Positions 16,640 through 24,923 of a stretch of DNA of 64,000 nt are shown in pieces. Under the pieces are notes generated by a model. The model ran no database searches, had not been told where the DNA came from, and saw only the letters and a program-made list of their open reading frames with translations. The position numbers were made by a program, and so were the translations under genes. The stretch is from Luteimicrobium xylanilyticum (GTDB taxonomy: Bacteria; Actinomycetota; Actinomycetes; Actinomycetales; Cellulomonadaceae), in assembly GCF_009429125.1 (NCBI RefSeq), contig NZ_CP045529.1, positions 62,001 through 126,000 of the forward strand. Direction: 5' to 3'. Each line of letters begins with the position of its first letter. The stretch's first letter is position 1.

Positions 16640-19600
16640 ATGGTGCACCACCCCCAGCCGGGACGTCGCGTATGGCGCGTCCTGGCGGCCTCCGGAGCAG
16701 CGGCCGCGCTGCTCACGGGAGCCTTCACCGCAGGACCGGCGACAGCGGCGCAGAAGCTGCCCGCGCTCGTCAAGAACCCGGCCACGTACGTCGACCCGAT
16801 CATCGGGACGTCGAACGCCGGCAACACCTACCCGGGCGCTGTCGTGCCGTTCGGCATGCTGGCCTGGAGCCCGCAGACGTCGACCGGCAACCAGGCGTCC
16901 AACCCCGCGCCGGGCGGGTACCGCTACGACGCGACCCGCATCCGCGGGTTCAGCCTCACGCACCTCAACGGCGTGGGCTGCTCGGGCGCCAACGGCGACA
17001 TCCCGATCATGCCGTACGTCGGCGACGTCACGACCTCGCCCAGCGCCGACACCAAGGACGCCACGTACGCGAGCACGTTCTCGCACGCGAACGAGAAGGC
17101 GGAGGCCGGGTCCTACTCGGTCCGCCTCGACAGCGGGGCGAGCGCCTCGCTCACGACGACGCAGCGCACCGGGACCGGCTTGTTCGGCTTCCCCGCGGGC
17201 AAGTCCGCGAGCATGCTCTTCCGCACGTCGAACGCGGAGTCGGGCAGCGCCGACGCGACGGTGAAGGTCGACCCGAAGACCCGGACGGTCACCGGCTCGA
17301 TCTCGGCGGGGAACTTCTGCGGGCCGCAGAGCGCCAACAACCGCCACGACGGCTACACGCTCTACTTCACGGCCCACTTCGACACGAAGTTCAAGGCCGA
17401 GGGCACGTGGAAGGACGACACCCTGACGCCCGGCTCGACGTCGGCGTCGGGCGGGACGGGCTACTCCTCCAGCGGCAACCCGGTCGCCGGCAAGGGCTCC
17501 GGCGCGTACGTGACGTTCCCCGCGGGGACCCGGCAGGTGCAGGTCAAGGTCGCGATCTCCTACGTGAGCGCCGCCAACGCCGAGCTCAACCTCAAGGCCG
17601 AGAACCCGAAGAAGCAGACCTTCGACAAGACCCGCGCGCAGGCCGTCAAGGCGTGGGACAAGGCCCTGAGCGCCGTCCAGATCGGCGGCGGAACCCAGGA
17701 CCAGCGCACCACCTTCTACACGGCCCTCTACCACTCGATGCTCGAGCCCACGCTCACGAGCGACGTCGACGGGCGCTACCTCGGCGGTGACCGCAAGGTC
17801 CACACCGTCACCCGGAAGTACCAGGACGAGCAGTACGGCACGTTCTCCGGCTGGGACCAGTACCGCGGCCAGGTGCAGCTCCTCGCCCTGCTGAACCCCG
17901 ATGTCGCGAGCGACTACGCGCAGTCCCTCAAGAACTACGCCGACCAGCGCGGGGGCGAGTGGGACCGCTGGCTCCTCGAGAACATGAAGACCAGCGTCAT
18001 GTCGGGCGACCCGTCCGCCGCGGCGCTCGCGGGCATGGTCGCGTTCGGGGCGAAGGGCTTCGACGTCAAGGGCTCGCTCGCCTCGCTCGTCACCGCCGCG
18101 ACCGTCCCGACGGCCAACGACAAGAGCAGCGCGGGCTGCAACGTCGAGTGCGTCGGCCAGCGGCCCGCCCTCGACCAGTACCTCAAGATCGGGTACGTCC
18201 CCGCGGACGACTGCCACTGCTGGGGCGGCGCGGCCGAGACCCTCGAGGACTCCGCGGCCGACGCCGGCATCTCCGAGCTGGCGTCCGGGCTCGGCAAGAA
18301 CGCGCTCGCGTCCGAGTTCCGTGACCGCTCGGCTGCGTGGACGAACGTCTTCGACCCCGACGCCACGTCCGACGGCGGCTACATGCGCAACCGCGCGGCC
18401 GACGGCACCTGGTCGGGAGCGAGCTTCAGCCCGTCGACGGGCGCGGGCTTCGTCGAGGGCTCGAGCGCGCGCTACACGTGGATGACCTACTCCGACGTCG
18501 CGGGCCTCGCGTCCGCGCTCGGCGGCAAGCAGGCCATGGTCGACCGGCTCGACTCGTTCTTCCGCGCCGACGACGGCACGTTCGACTTCTCCGCGAAGGA
18601 CGACGCCAAGTACGACCCGACCAACGAGCCCGACATCAACGCGCCGTACCTGTACGACTACGTCGGCGCGCCGTACAAGACGCAGGAGACCGTCCGGGCG
18701 GAGCTCGACCAGCTCTGGACGGCCGACTCCGGCGGCATCCCCGGCAACGACGACGCCGGGACCATGTCTTCCTGGTACGTCTGGTCCGCGCTGGGCATGT
18801 ACCCGCAGAACCCGACCCGCGCCGACCTGGTCCTGACGTCGCCGCTGTTCCCGCGCGCCGTCGTGCACACGGGCAACGGCCGGACCATCACCGTGAACGC
18901 GCCCGCCGCGTCCTCGAAGAACGTCTACATCAAGGACCTGCAGGTCACGGGGGCGAAGTCGAACCGACCGTGGGTGCCCGCGTCGTTCGTGACGAAGGGC
19001 GGCACGCTCGACTACACGCTCGTCGCCAAGGCTCAGAAGTCGTGGGGCAAGGCCGCGAAGGACGCGCCGCCGTCGTACCGCGACGGAGAGATCCCGGCGT
19101 TCGTCCGGTCCACGGGTGACGTCAAGGTCGAGCCGGGCTCCACGGCGAAGACGTCGCTCACGATGTCGACCATGACGGGCAAGCAGGTGCGGGTGCGCTG
19201 GAGCGTCGACGCGCCGGACGGCCTCAAGGTGACGCCGGCGTCGAGTGCGGTGACCGTGCCGAAGTCCGGCCAGGTCACCGTCCCAGTGACGGTCAAGGCG
19301 ACGAAGAAGGCCGCCGACGGCGTGTACACGGTCCCGGTGACCGTCACGACGACCGCCGGGCAGCGGATCACGGCCGCGCCGCTCACGGTGACGGTCGGGA
19401 CCAAGGGCACGCTGAGCTGGTACGTCAACAACCGCGGCATCTCGGCCTCGGACGACGACCCGAAGGCGAACTTCGACGGCGAGGGCTGGAGCTACTCGGC
19501 GGCGGCGCTCGCGGCGGCCGGCGCGAAGCCGGGCGGCACGGTCTCGGCGAACGGGTTCGACTTCACGTGGCCCGACGTGGCGCCGGGGTCGCCCGACAAC

Positions 19601-19987
19601 GTCGTGGCCGGCGGAGGGGACCAGGTGCTCGACCTGAGCGCGACGTCGAAGGGCGCGACCGAGCTCGCGTTCCTCGGCAGCGCGAGCGAGGGCCAGGCGT
19701 CCGGCGACGTCACCCTGACGTACACGGACGGGTCCACGCAGACGGCGACCATCGGGTTCAGCGACTGGACCCTCGGTGGGGGCGGCGGTTCCCCGCAGTT
19801 CGGGAACGTCGTCGCGCTGCAGACCGCGTACCGCGACCAGTCCGGTCAGGGCAAGGACCCTGTGAAGACGGACATCTTCGCGACCGCGCCCATCGCCCTC
19901 GAGGCCGGCAAGCAGCTCAAGAGCGTGACGCTGCCGGACGAGGTCGACGGCGGCGACCTGCACGTGTTCGCCGTCGCGACGGCCTGA
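16640..19987 (+). CDS. Secreted GH92 alpha-mannosidase
   Basis: A 1115-residue exo-alpha-mannosidase of glycoside hydrolase family 92, calcium-dependent enzymes that trim alpha-mannans and N-glycans. A signal peptide (residues 1-35) ends near GPATAAQ. The GH92 N-domain starts with YVDPIIGTSNAGNTYPGA (about 50). The catalytic (alpha/alpha)6 domain shows TFSGWDQYRGQ (about 400), YDPTNEPDINAPYLYDY (about 660) and IPGNDDAGTMSSWYVWSALG (about 700), which include the acidic residues used in catalysis and Ca binding. An Ig-like NPCBM-associated module (about 830-920) and a C-terminal beta-sandwich follow. No LPXTG anchor, so released. The ATG at 16640 has CAGGAG upstream. Confidence 0.93.
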   Translation: MVHHPQPGRRVWRVLAASGAAAALLTGAFTAGPATAAQKLPALVKNPATYVDPIIGTSNAGNTYPGAVVPFGMLAWSPQTSTGNQASNPAPGGYRYDATRIRGFSLTHLNGVGCSGANGDIPIMPYVGDVTTSPSADTKDATYASTFSHANEKAEAGSYSVRLDSGASASLTTTQRTGTGLFGFPAGKSASMLFRTSNAESGSADATVKVDPKTRTVTGSISAGNFCGPQSANNRHDGYTLYFTAHFDTKFKAEGTWKDDTLTPGSTSASGGTGYSSSGNPVAGKGSGAYVTFPAGTRQVQVKVAISYVSAANAELNLKAENPKKQTFDKTRAQAVKAWDKALSAVQIGGGTQDQRTTFYTALYHSMLEPTLTSDVDGRYLGGDRKVHTVTRKYQDEQYGTFSGWDQYRGQVQLLALLNPDVASDYAQSLKNYADQRGGEWDRWLLENMKTSVMSGDPSAAALAGMVAFGAKGFDVKGSLASLVTAATVPTANDKSSAGCNVECVGQRPALDQYLKIGYVPADDCHCWGGAAETLEDSAADAGISELASGLGKNALASEFRDRSAAWTNVFDPDATSDGGYMRNRAADGTWSGASFSPSTGAGFVEGSSARYTWMTYSDVAGLASALGGKQAMVDRLDSFFRADDGTFDFSAKDDAKYDPTNEPDINAPYLYDYVGAPYKTQETVRAELDQLWTADSGGIPGNDDAGTMSSWYVWSALGMYPQNPTRADLVLTSPLFPRAVVHTGNGRTITVNAPAASSKNVYIKDLQVTGAKSNRPWVPASFVTKGGTLDYTLVAKAQKSWGKAAKDAPPSYRDGEIPAFVRSTGDVKVEPGSTAKTSLTMSTMTGKQVRVRWSVDAPDGLKVTPASSAVTVPKSGQVTVPVTVKATKKAADGVYTVPVTVTTTAGQRITAAPLTVTVGTKGTLSWYVNNRGISASDDDPKANFDGEGWSYSAAALAAAGAKPGGTVSANGFDFTWPDVAPGSPDNVVAGGGDQVLDLSATSKGATELAFLGSASEGQASGDVTLTYTDGSTQTATIGFSDWTLGGGGGSPQFGNVVALQTAYRDQSGQGKDPVKTDIFATAPIALEAGKQLKSVTLPDEVDGGDLHVFAVATA

Positions 19988-20000
19988 CGGCCACCTGACG

Positions 20001-20043
20001 GACGGCCCGGCCGGGGTGAGGCTCAGCCCCCGGTCGGGCCGTC
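20001..20043. terminator. Bidirectional terminator between GH92 and TetR genes
   Basis: A 16-bp stem with one mismatch (20001-20016 pairing with 20028-20043) lies between the convergent genes and includes the 3' end of the TetR gene. Confidence 0.7.
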
Positions 20044-20703
20044 GTCGTGCCCGGGGACCGAACCCCGCAGGAGCCGGGCCAGGATGGCGGCGAGCCGGGG
20101 CTCGACGTCGACGAGCGCGTGCCCGAGGCGCGGGTCGCTGCGGTACAGCGCGAGCACCTCCTCGCCGGGGGTCGCGATCTGCCAGAACGCGCCGGCGAGC
20201 GCGACAGCGGTCGCGACGACGTCGACCGCCGACGCCTCCGGGAGCGCGGGGAGGGCGGCGCGCGTGGCCGCCACGATCTCGTCGAGCTCCGCGTGCGTCA
20301 CGAGCTTGAACGCGCGCACCGCCTCGACCGACACGTTGCGCTCGAGATTGAGCGGAGCCTGGGCCAGCAGGTCGCAGAACGTCCCGCGCGCCGTGAGCGT
20401 GCGCGCGTAGGCGGCGGCCACGGAGGCCGGCGTGGGGTCGGTGTCGCGCGCGAGCTCGGCTCGGAGCGCGGGCCCCCACTCGCGCCAGCCGTCGGCGGTG
20501 AGCCGCAGGAAGATCTCCTCGCGCGTCTCGAAGTACCGCAGCAGCGCGGACTTGTGCATCCCGACGGCGTCGGCGACGTCGGTGAGCGTGATCTCGCGGA
20601 TGCCGCGCTGCGCAGCGAGTCGCCGGGCTGCGTCGAGGATCGCAGTCTCGCGGGCGAGCTTGGCCTCGGCGCTGCGGGCGCGCTGGAAGCTGGTCGAGGT
20701 CAC
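20023..20703 (-). CDS. TetR-family regulator next to an SDR gene
   Basis: A 226-residue TetR protein. The helix-turn-helix is at about residues 40-64 (ITLTDVADAVGMHKSALLRYFETREEIFLRL); the C-terminal domain resembles TetR_C of the YxaF/PsrA-like group but without recognisable ligand residues. The GTG at 20703 (VTSTSFQRA) is chosen because a TACACT box sits six bases upstream; the longer frame would add six residues. Divergent from an SDR gene and likely to repress it. Confidence 0.9.
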   Translation of the reverse strand: MTSTSFQRARSAEAKLARETAILDAARRLAAQRGIREITLTDVADAVGMHKSALLRYFETREEIFLRLTADGWREWGPALRAELARDTDPTPASVAAAYARTLTARGTFCDLLAQAPLNLERNVSVEAVRAFKLVTHAELDEIVAATRAALPALPEASAVDVVATAVALAGAFWQIATPGEEVLALYRSDPRLGHALVDVEPRLAAILARLLRGSVPGHDDGPTGG

Positions 20704-20709
20704 TCGGCG

Positions 20710-20715
20710 AGTGTA
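20710..20715 (-). promoter_or_regulatory. Leaderless -10 box of the SDR-linked TetR gene
   Basis: TACACT on the minus strand, six bases before the GTG at 20703. Confidence 0.55.
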
Positions 20716-20717
20716 GC

Positions 20718-20750
20718 GCAACGCCGTTGCACTATTAAGAGAACGGTGTT
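20718..20750. promoter_or_regulatory. Two TetR half-palindromes between TetR and SDR
   Basis: GCAACGCCGTTGC (20718-20730) is an inverted repeat; AACGGTGTT at 20742-20750 repeats its core AACGCCGTT 22 bases further on. Two operator copies, one per direction, are plausible. Confidence 0.55.
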
Positions 20751-20762
20751 GTACTAACTGTC

Positions 20763-21620
20763 ATGCAGCAGACATGGTTCATCACCGGTTCCTCCCGCGG
20801 CTTGGGCCGCGCCCTCGCCCGCGCGGCGCTCGACGCCGGCGACACGGTCGCCGCGACCGCGCGCCGGCCCGAGGCCCTCGCCGACCTCGTCGCCGAGTAC
20901 GGCGACCGGGTCCGCCCGATCGCCCTCGACGTCACCGACCCCGACGCCGTCGGCGCGGCGCTCGCGGAGGCGCGCGAGGTCTTCGGGCGCGTCGACGTCG
21001 TCGTCAACAACGCCGGCTACGCGAACGTCGCGCCCATCGAGACCGCGGACGACGCCGACGTCCGCGAGCAGTTCGAGACCAACTTCTGGGGCGTCTACCA
21101 CGTGTCCAAGGCGGCGATCCCGCTCCTGCGCGCGCAGGGTGGCGGGCTCGTCATCCAGTTCTCCTCCGTAGGCGGGCGCGTCGGCGGCTCGCCGGGCATC
21201 GCGTCGTACCAGGCCGCCAAGTTCGCGATCGACGGGTTCAGCCGCGTGCTGCGCGCCGAGACCGCGCCGTTCGGGGTCAAGGTGCTCGTCGTCGAGCCGA
21301 GCGGGTTCCGCACGGACTGGGCCGGCGCCTCGATGACCGTCCACGAGGTGCCGGAGGCGTACGCGGGGACGGTCGGGGCTGCCGTCCGTGACCCCGCGAC
21401 GTTCCCGGGCGACCCCGAGCGGGCGGCGGCGATCCTCGTCCGCGTCGCGAAGCGCGACGACGTCCCCGAGCACCTGCCGCTCGGCGCGGTCGCGTCCGCG
21501 ATGTCCGTGGCGCAGGACGAGCGGCTGCTCGCCTCGGACCGGCGGTGGGCCGCCGTGAGCGTCTCGGCCGACGTCGGCCAGCCGTACCCGGTCGAGCTCC
21601 CGGACGACGTCCTCGGCTGA
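20763..21620 (+). CDS. Short-chain dehydrogenase/reductase
   Basis: A 285-residue classical SDR. The N-terminal NAD(P)-binding motif is TGSSRGLGRALARAA (residues 8-22); NNAG is at about 82; the catalytic Ser is in IQFSSVGGRVGG and the Tyr/Lys pair in SYQAAKFAIDGFS (about residues 149-161). GTAR-type basic residues after the second strand (TARRPE) suggest NADP(H). Substrate unknown. It is divergent from a TetR gene with two operator-like repeats between them. Confidence 0.9.
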   Translation: MQQTWFITGSSRGLGRALARAALDAGDTVAATARRPEALADLVAEYGDRVRPIALDVTDPDAVGAALAEAREVFGRVDVVVNNAGYANVAPIETADDADVREQFETNFWGVYHVSKAAIPLLRAQGGGLVIQFSSVGGRVGGSPGIASYQAAKFAIDGFSRVLRAETAPFGVKVLVVEPSGFRTDWAGASMTVHEVPEAYAGTVGAAVRDPATFPGDPERAAAILVRVAKRDDVPEHLPLGAVASAMSVAQDERLLASDRRWAAVSVSADVGQPYPVELPDDVLG

Positions 21621-21655
21621 GGGCGGACGGCGCTCCGCCCTCGGGGGGCGGGGTG

Positions 21656-21661
21656 CAGACT
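21656..21661 (+). promoter_or_regulatory. Leaderless -10 box
   Basis: CAGACT, six bases, ATG at 21668; no ribosome binding site. Confidence 0.45.
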
Positions 21662-21667
21662 GGGCGG

Positions 21668-22078
21668 ATGACCGACTGGAACCAGGGCATCATCGACGAG
21701 TTCCGCGCCACCGGCGGGACCGTGACCAACTTTGGCCGGGGCCTCGTGCTCCTGCACCACCGCGGCGCGAAGTCCGGGACCGAACGCGTGAGCCCGGTCG
21801 CGGCGATCCGCGAGTCCGACGACGCGTGGTTCGTCGCGGCCTCGAAGGGCGGGGCGCCCGACAACCCCGCCTGGTTCCACAACCTGCTCGCACATCCCGA
21901 CGTGGAGATCGAGACCCCCGACGACGGCACGGTCGCCGTGCACGCCGTCCGGCTCGAGGGGGTCGAGCGGGACGAGGCGTGGGAGCGGTTCAAGGAGCGG
22001 TCGGAGGGCTTCCGGTCGTACGAGGCGAAGACGACGCGCACCATCCCGGTGCTGCGCCTGAGCCGGGTCGAGAGCTGA
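21668..22078 (+). CDS. Deazaflavin (F420)-dependent nitroreductase family (DDN-like)
   Basis: A 136-residue protein of the DDN / nitroreductase-quinone reductase family. The pattern is typical: FRATGGTVTNFGRGLVLLHHRGAKSGTERVSPVAA, then FVAASKGGAPDNPAWFHNLLAHPDVEIET. Relatives use reduced F420 to reduce quinones or nitro compounds. Presence of an LLM F420-type enzyme at 53298 in the same window is consistent with an F420-using host. Cofactor use is inferred from the family. Confidence 0.87.
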   Translation: MTDWNQGIIDEFRATGGTVTNFGRGLVLLHHRGAKSGTERVSPVAAIRESDDAWFVAASKGGAPDNPAWFHNLLAHPDVEIETPDDGTVAVHAVRLEGVERDEAWERFKERSEGFRSYEAKTTRTIPVLRLSRVES

Positions 22079-22084
22079 CCCGAG

Positions 22085-22134
22085 TGCAACCGATGGGTTG
22101 CATTTCGTGGGAGCCGGTGCAACGATCGGGTTGC
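22085..22134. promoter_or_regulatory. Twin ArsR-type operators
   Basis: TGCAACC-N4-GGTTGCA (22085-22102) and GCAAC-N6-GTTGC (22119-22134) are two copies of one inverted repeat, 33 bases centre to centre, immediately before the SRPBCC-ArsR operon. Confidence 0.7.
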
Positions 22135-22160
22135 TGCACACGCGACCGAGAGGAAGTGCC

Positions 22161-22643
22161 ATGACCACGACCAACGAGCCCGCCGTCATCGACGACGCGG
22201 CCTTCCAGGTCACCCGCACCATCCGCATCGCGGCTCCCCGGGAGCGCGTGTGGGCCGCCCTCACCGAGGAGGACCTCATCGCCCGATGGTTCCCGCAGCG
22301 CGCGAGCCTCCCGGACGCGCACGCCGGGACCGAGGGAACCTTTACGTTCGACGGCTACGGCGACATCCCCGTCCGTGTCGACGAGAGCGAGGAGCCCCAC
22401 GTGTTCGCGTACACGTGGGGGACACCCGGTGAGCCCCTCGCGCCCGACAACTCCACCCAGGTCCGGTTCACGCTCGCCGCCGACGGCGACGCCACCGTCC
22501 TCACCGTCGTCGAGACCGGCTTCGAACGCCTCGCCGACCCGTCCGGCGCCATGCGCGGCAACCGCGAGGGGTGGACGAGCGAGCTCGACAAGCTCGTGGC
22601 CTTCGCCGAGGCGGGCGTCGCCGCGGGGAGCCCGACGTCGTGA
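22161..22643 (+). CDS. SRPBCC/AHSA1-family protein
   Basis: A 160-residue activator-of-Hsp90-like (AHSA1) START-fold protein: VTRTIRIAAPRERVWAALTEEDLIARWFP at about residues 17-45, then GTFTFDGYGDIPVRV, and NREGWTSELDKLVAFAE at the C-terminus. In bacteria these are usually encoded with an ArsR regulator, as here; function is unknown. AGAGGAAG precedes the ATG. Its stop overlaps the start of the next gene (GTGA). Confidence 0.87.
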   Translation: MTTTNEPAVIDDAAFQVTRTIRIAAPRERVWAALTEEDLIARWFPQRASLPDAHAGTEGTFTFDGYGDIPVRVDESEEPHVFAYTWGTPGEPLAPDNSTQVRFTLAADGDATVLTVVETGFERLADPSGAMRGNREGWTSELDKLVAFAEAGVAAGSPTS

Positions 22644-22972
22644 GCGGAGGATCCGCAGCCGTGGCGGGTGTCGTCCCCGTGTTCAACGCTCTCGGCGACG
22701 ACACCCGCTGGACGATCCTCCAGCACCTCGGCGAGGCCGATCTGTCGGCGTCGGCGCTCGCGGAACGGCTCCCCGTCACCCGGCAGGCGATCGCCAAGCA
22801 CCTGACCGTCCTCGCGGACGCCGGGCTCGTGGAGCCGGTCCGCGTCGGGCGCGAGGTGCGGTACCGGGCGCTCGGCGCGCGGCTCACCGAGACCGCGCGC
22901 GCCCTCGAAGCCGTCGGCGCTGCGTGGGACCGGCGCCTGGACGCACTCAGGCAGCTGATCGAGAAGGGGTAG
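22640..22972 (+). CDS. ArsR-family repressor
   Basis: A 110-residue winged-helix ArsR protein: FNALGDDTRWTILQHLGE, then LSASALAERLPVTRQAIAKHLTVLADAGLVEPVRVGREVRYR. There are no metal-binding Cys pairs, so it is not a metal sensor; it belongs to the SRPBCC-partner group. The GTG at 22640 overlaps the SRPBCC stop by four bases. The twin repeats upstream are its probable operators. Confidence 0.9.
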   Translation: MSGGSAAVAGVVPVFNALGDDTRWTILQHLGEADLSASALAERLPVTRQAIAKHLTVLADAGLVEPVRVGREVRYRALGARLTETARALEAVGAAWDRRLDALRQLIEKG

Positions 22973-23570
22973 CCCCCCCGACGACGCCCGGTTCAGCCGG
23001 GGTGATCAGCGCGACCTTCGTCGTCGTCCGGGACGCGACCGTGAGGTTCTTCAGCGCGGCGCGCACTCCGCCCTTGGTCATGCCGCAGGCGTCGACGGGC
23101 CAGTGGACGAGCACGGCGTGCCCATCGGCGGCCACGAGCCAGAGCGGCGGCACCAGCTCAGCGATCGCCGCGCAGGCCAGGTTGGCAGGCGGCCGGTCGT
23201 CCGGCTCGGCGAGCGCGGCGAGCAGCGCCGTGAGATCGCCCGTGTATCGGACCCGCTCGACGGCGGACCACAGCCCGTCCGCGTCGCTCACCGTCACGTT
23301 CACCGGGCACTCCACCACGGCGACCGCGACGAAGCCGTCCGGCACCCGGCCCGCCCGGGGCAAGGCCGCGTCGGCGCTGGGGGTCCCGGAGCCGTCGTCG
23401 GGCGTGGGACACGTGGCCGCGTCCTGGACGGACGCGTCCGGGACGTGCGTCACCCGCGGGTCCAGCGCGGCGGGAACGTGCGAGCACCCGGCGAGCACCG
23501 CAGCGCCGAGCGCCAGTGCGAGCAGTGCGAGCATCGTGCGGACGGCGGTGCCGCGTCGTGGGGAAGCCAC
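22947..23570 (-). CDS. Putative lipoprotein
   Basis: A 207-residue exported protein. A basic N-terminus (VASPRRGTAVRT) and hydrophobic helix lead to the lipobox LAGC at about residues 27-30. The mature part has four further Cys (in AATCPT, VVECPV, LACAAI, DACGM), which could form two disulfides, and an RVRYTGDLTALLAALAEPDDRPP stretch. No known domain. The GTG at 23570 has a CACGAT box six bases upstream. Its 3' end overlaps the arsR gene by 26 bp. Confidence 0.75.
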   Translation of the reverse strand: MASPRRGTAVRTMLALLALALGAAVLAGCSHVPAALDPRVTHVPDASVQDAATCPTPDDGSGTPSADAALPRAGRVPDGFVAVAVVECPVNVTVSDADGLWSAVERVRYTGDLTALLAALAEPDDRPPANLACAAIAELVPPLWLVAADGHAVLVHWPVDACGMTKGGVRAALKNLTVASRTTTKVALITPAEPGVVGGATPSRSAA

Positions 23571-23576
23571 GGATCC

Positions 23577-23582
23577 ATCGTG
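23577..23582 (-). promoter_or_regulatory. Leaderless -10 box of lipoprotein gene
   Basis: CACGAT on the minus strand, six bases before the GTG at 23570; it settles the start of an otherwise very long open frame. Confidence 0.5.
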
Positions 23583-23717
23583 CCGCCGCGCACAGGCGAC
23601 ACCCACCGTGCCCAGGTCACGATCCGGCACCGATCCCCGGCGGGTCGGCTGTGCGCGAGCCGCCGTCCGGCGGCAGGATGGCGGCTCGACAGACCCGACG
23701 TCAGGAGCGCGCGACCG

Positions 23718-24785
23718 ATGGAGCACACCCCCCGTGGCCTCGCCCCGTCGACGCGCATCCTCCTGACGATCGCGGCAGCCGTCGTCGCCCTCGCCGGGCT
23801 GCACGCCGCGCGCGGCGTCTTCGGCCCGATCGCCCTGGGTGCCGTCATCGTCATCATCGTGCTGCCGCTGCGGGCGCCGCTCGTGGCCCGGGGCTGGCCG
23901 TCCTGGGTCGCGAACACCGCGGTGATCGTCGCGGCCTACCTCATCCTCGCGGTCCTGCTCGCGATGCTCGTGTTCGCGGGAATCCAGTTCGGTCACCTCG
24001 TCGCCGAGTACCTCGACGACCTGCGGAGGACCGTCGACGACCTCGCCGACCGGCTCACCGACCTCGGGGTGACGTCCTCGGCCGCGGACGACGCGACCCA
24101 GTGGCTCGACCCGTCGACCCTCGTCTCGCTGGGCACGAAGATCAGCGGCACCGCGGCCTCGGTCGCGGGCGCGTTCTTCTTCGTCCTCGCCTACGTGATC
24201 TTCATGGCCGTCGACGCCGCCCGGTACAGCAACGCCCGCGGGCTGTTCGGGGCGACGCGCGGCGTCGTGATCGACCGCGCCACCGCGTTCAACGACGGCG
24301 TGCGGCGCTACTTCGTCGTCAACGCGACGTTCGGCGCGATCGTCGCCGCCGTCGACGGCCTCGCGCTGTGGCTGCTCGGCGTCCCCGCCCCGGCGGTGTG
24401 GGCGATCCTCGCGTTCGTCACGAACTTCATCCCGAACATCGGATTCGTCCTCGGGCTGGTGCCGCCGGCGGTGCTGGCGGTCGTCGTCGGCGGGTGGCCG
24501 CTGGCGCTCGCGGTCGTGGCGGTCTACTGCGTGGTCAACGTGGTCCTGCAGGTCCTCGTCCAGCCGAAGTTCGTCGCCGACACGGTGAGCCTGAGCCTCA
24601 CGCTCAGCTTCGCGTCGGTGGTCTTCTGGACGTTCGTGATCGGTCCGCTGGGCGCGATCCTCGCGATCCCGCTCACGCTGCTCTTCCGGACGCTCGTGCT
24701 CGAGCCCGATCCGGGTGCCGGCTGGCTGCGGTGGCTGTCGGGCGATCCTGCGGCGCGTGACCTCGAGCGCGGCCCCGAGATGTGA
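23718..24785 (+). CDS. AI-2E (YdiK/PerM) family transporter
   Basis: A 355-residue membrane protein of the AI-2 exporter-like superfamily. Paired helices at the N-terminus (TRILLTIAAAVVALAGLHAARGVFGPIALGAVIVIIVLPL) precede a soluble stretch (about 90-150). The conserved C-terminal core carries FVTNFIPNIGFVLGLVPPAVLAVV (about residue 236) and VQPKFVADTVSLSLTLSF. Members export diverse small molecules or act as Na+/H+ antiporters; naming it a quorum-signal exporter would be unsupported. ATG at 23718. Confidence 0.87.
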   Translation: MEHTPRGLAPSTRILLTIAAAVVALAGLHAARGVFGPIALGAVIVIIVLPLRAPLVARGWPSWVANTAVIVAAYLILAVLLAMLVFAGIQFGHLVAEYLDDLRRTVDDLADRLTDLGVTSSAADDATQWLDPSTLVSLGTKISGTAASVAGAFFFVLAYVIFMAVDAARYSNARGLFGATRGVVIDRATAFNDGVRRYFVVNATFGAIVAAVDGLALWLLGVPAPAVWAILAFVTNFIPNIGFVLGLVPPAVLAVVVGGWPLALAVVAVYCVVNVVLQVLVQPKFVADTVSLSLTLSFASVVFWTFVIGPLGAILAIPLTLLFRTLVLEPDPGAGWLRWLSGDPAARDLERGPEM

Positions 24786-24923
24786 CGGTCGGTGCCCGCG
24801 CACGGTAACCCGACTCCGGCTGCTCCGCCGTTCCGGGGCCCCGTCGCGCCGTCGTGAGCGTGCGCACGTGCGTGGCACAGCGCGTGTGCGCACGCTGGGG
24901 TGAGCCGCGACGAAGGAGCAAGC

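Noticed and set aside
16565-20479. A 1304-codon open frame antisense to the GH92 gene
   Set aside because: It is a by-product of extreme third-position G+C; its sequence is Arg/Gly/Val-rich without domains, whereas the plus strand has a signal peptide and full GH92 motifs.
23718-24785. Naming the AI-2E-family gene a quorum-sensing exporter
   Set aside because: The family is functionally broad and no luxS or other autoinducer gene is in the window.
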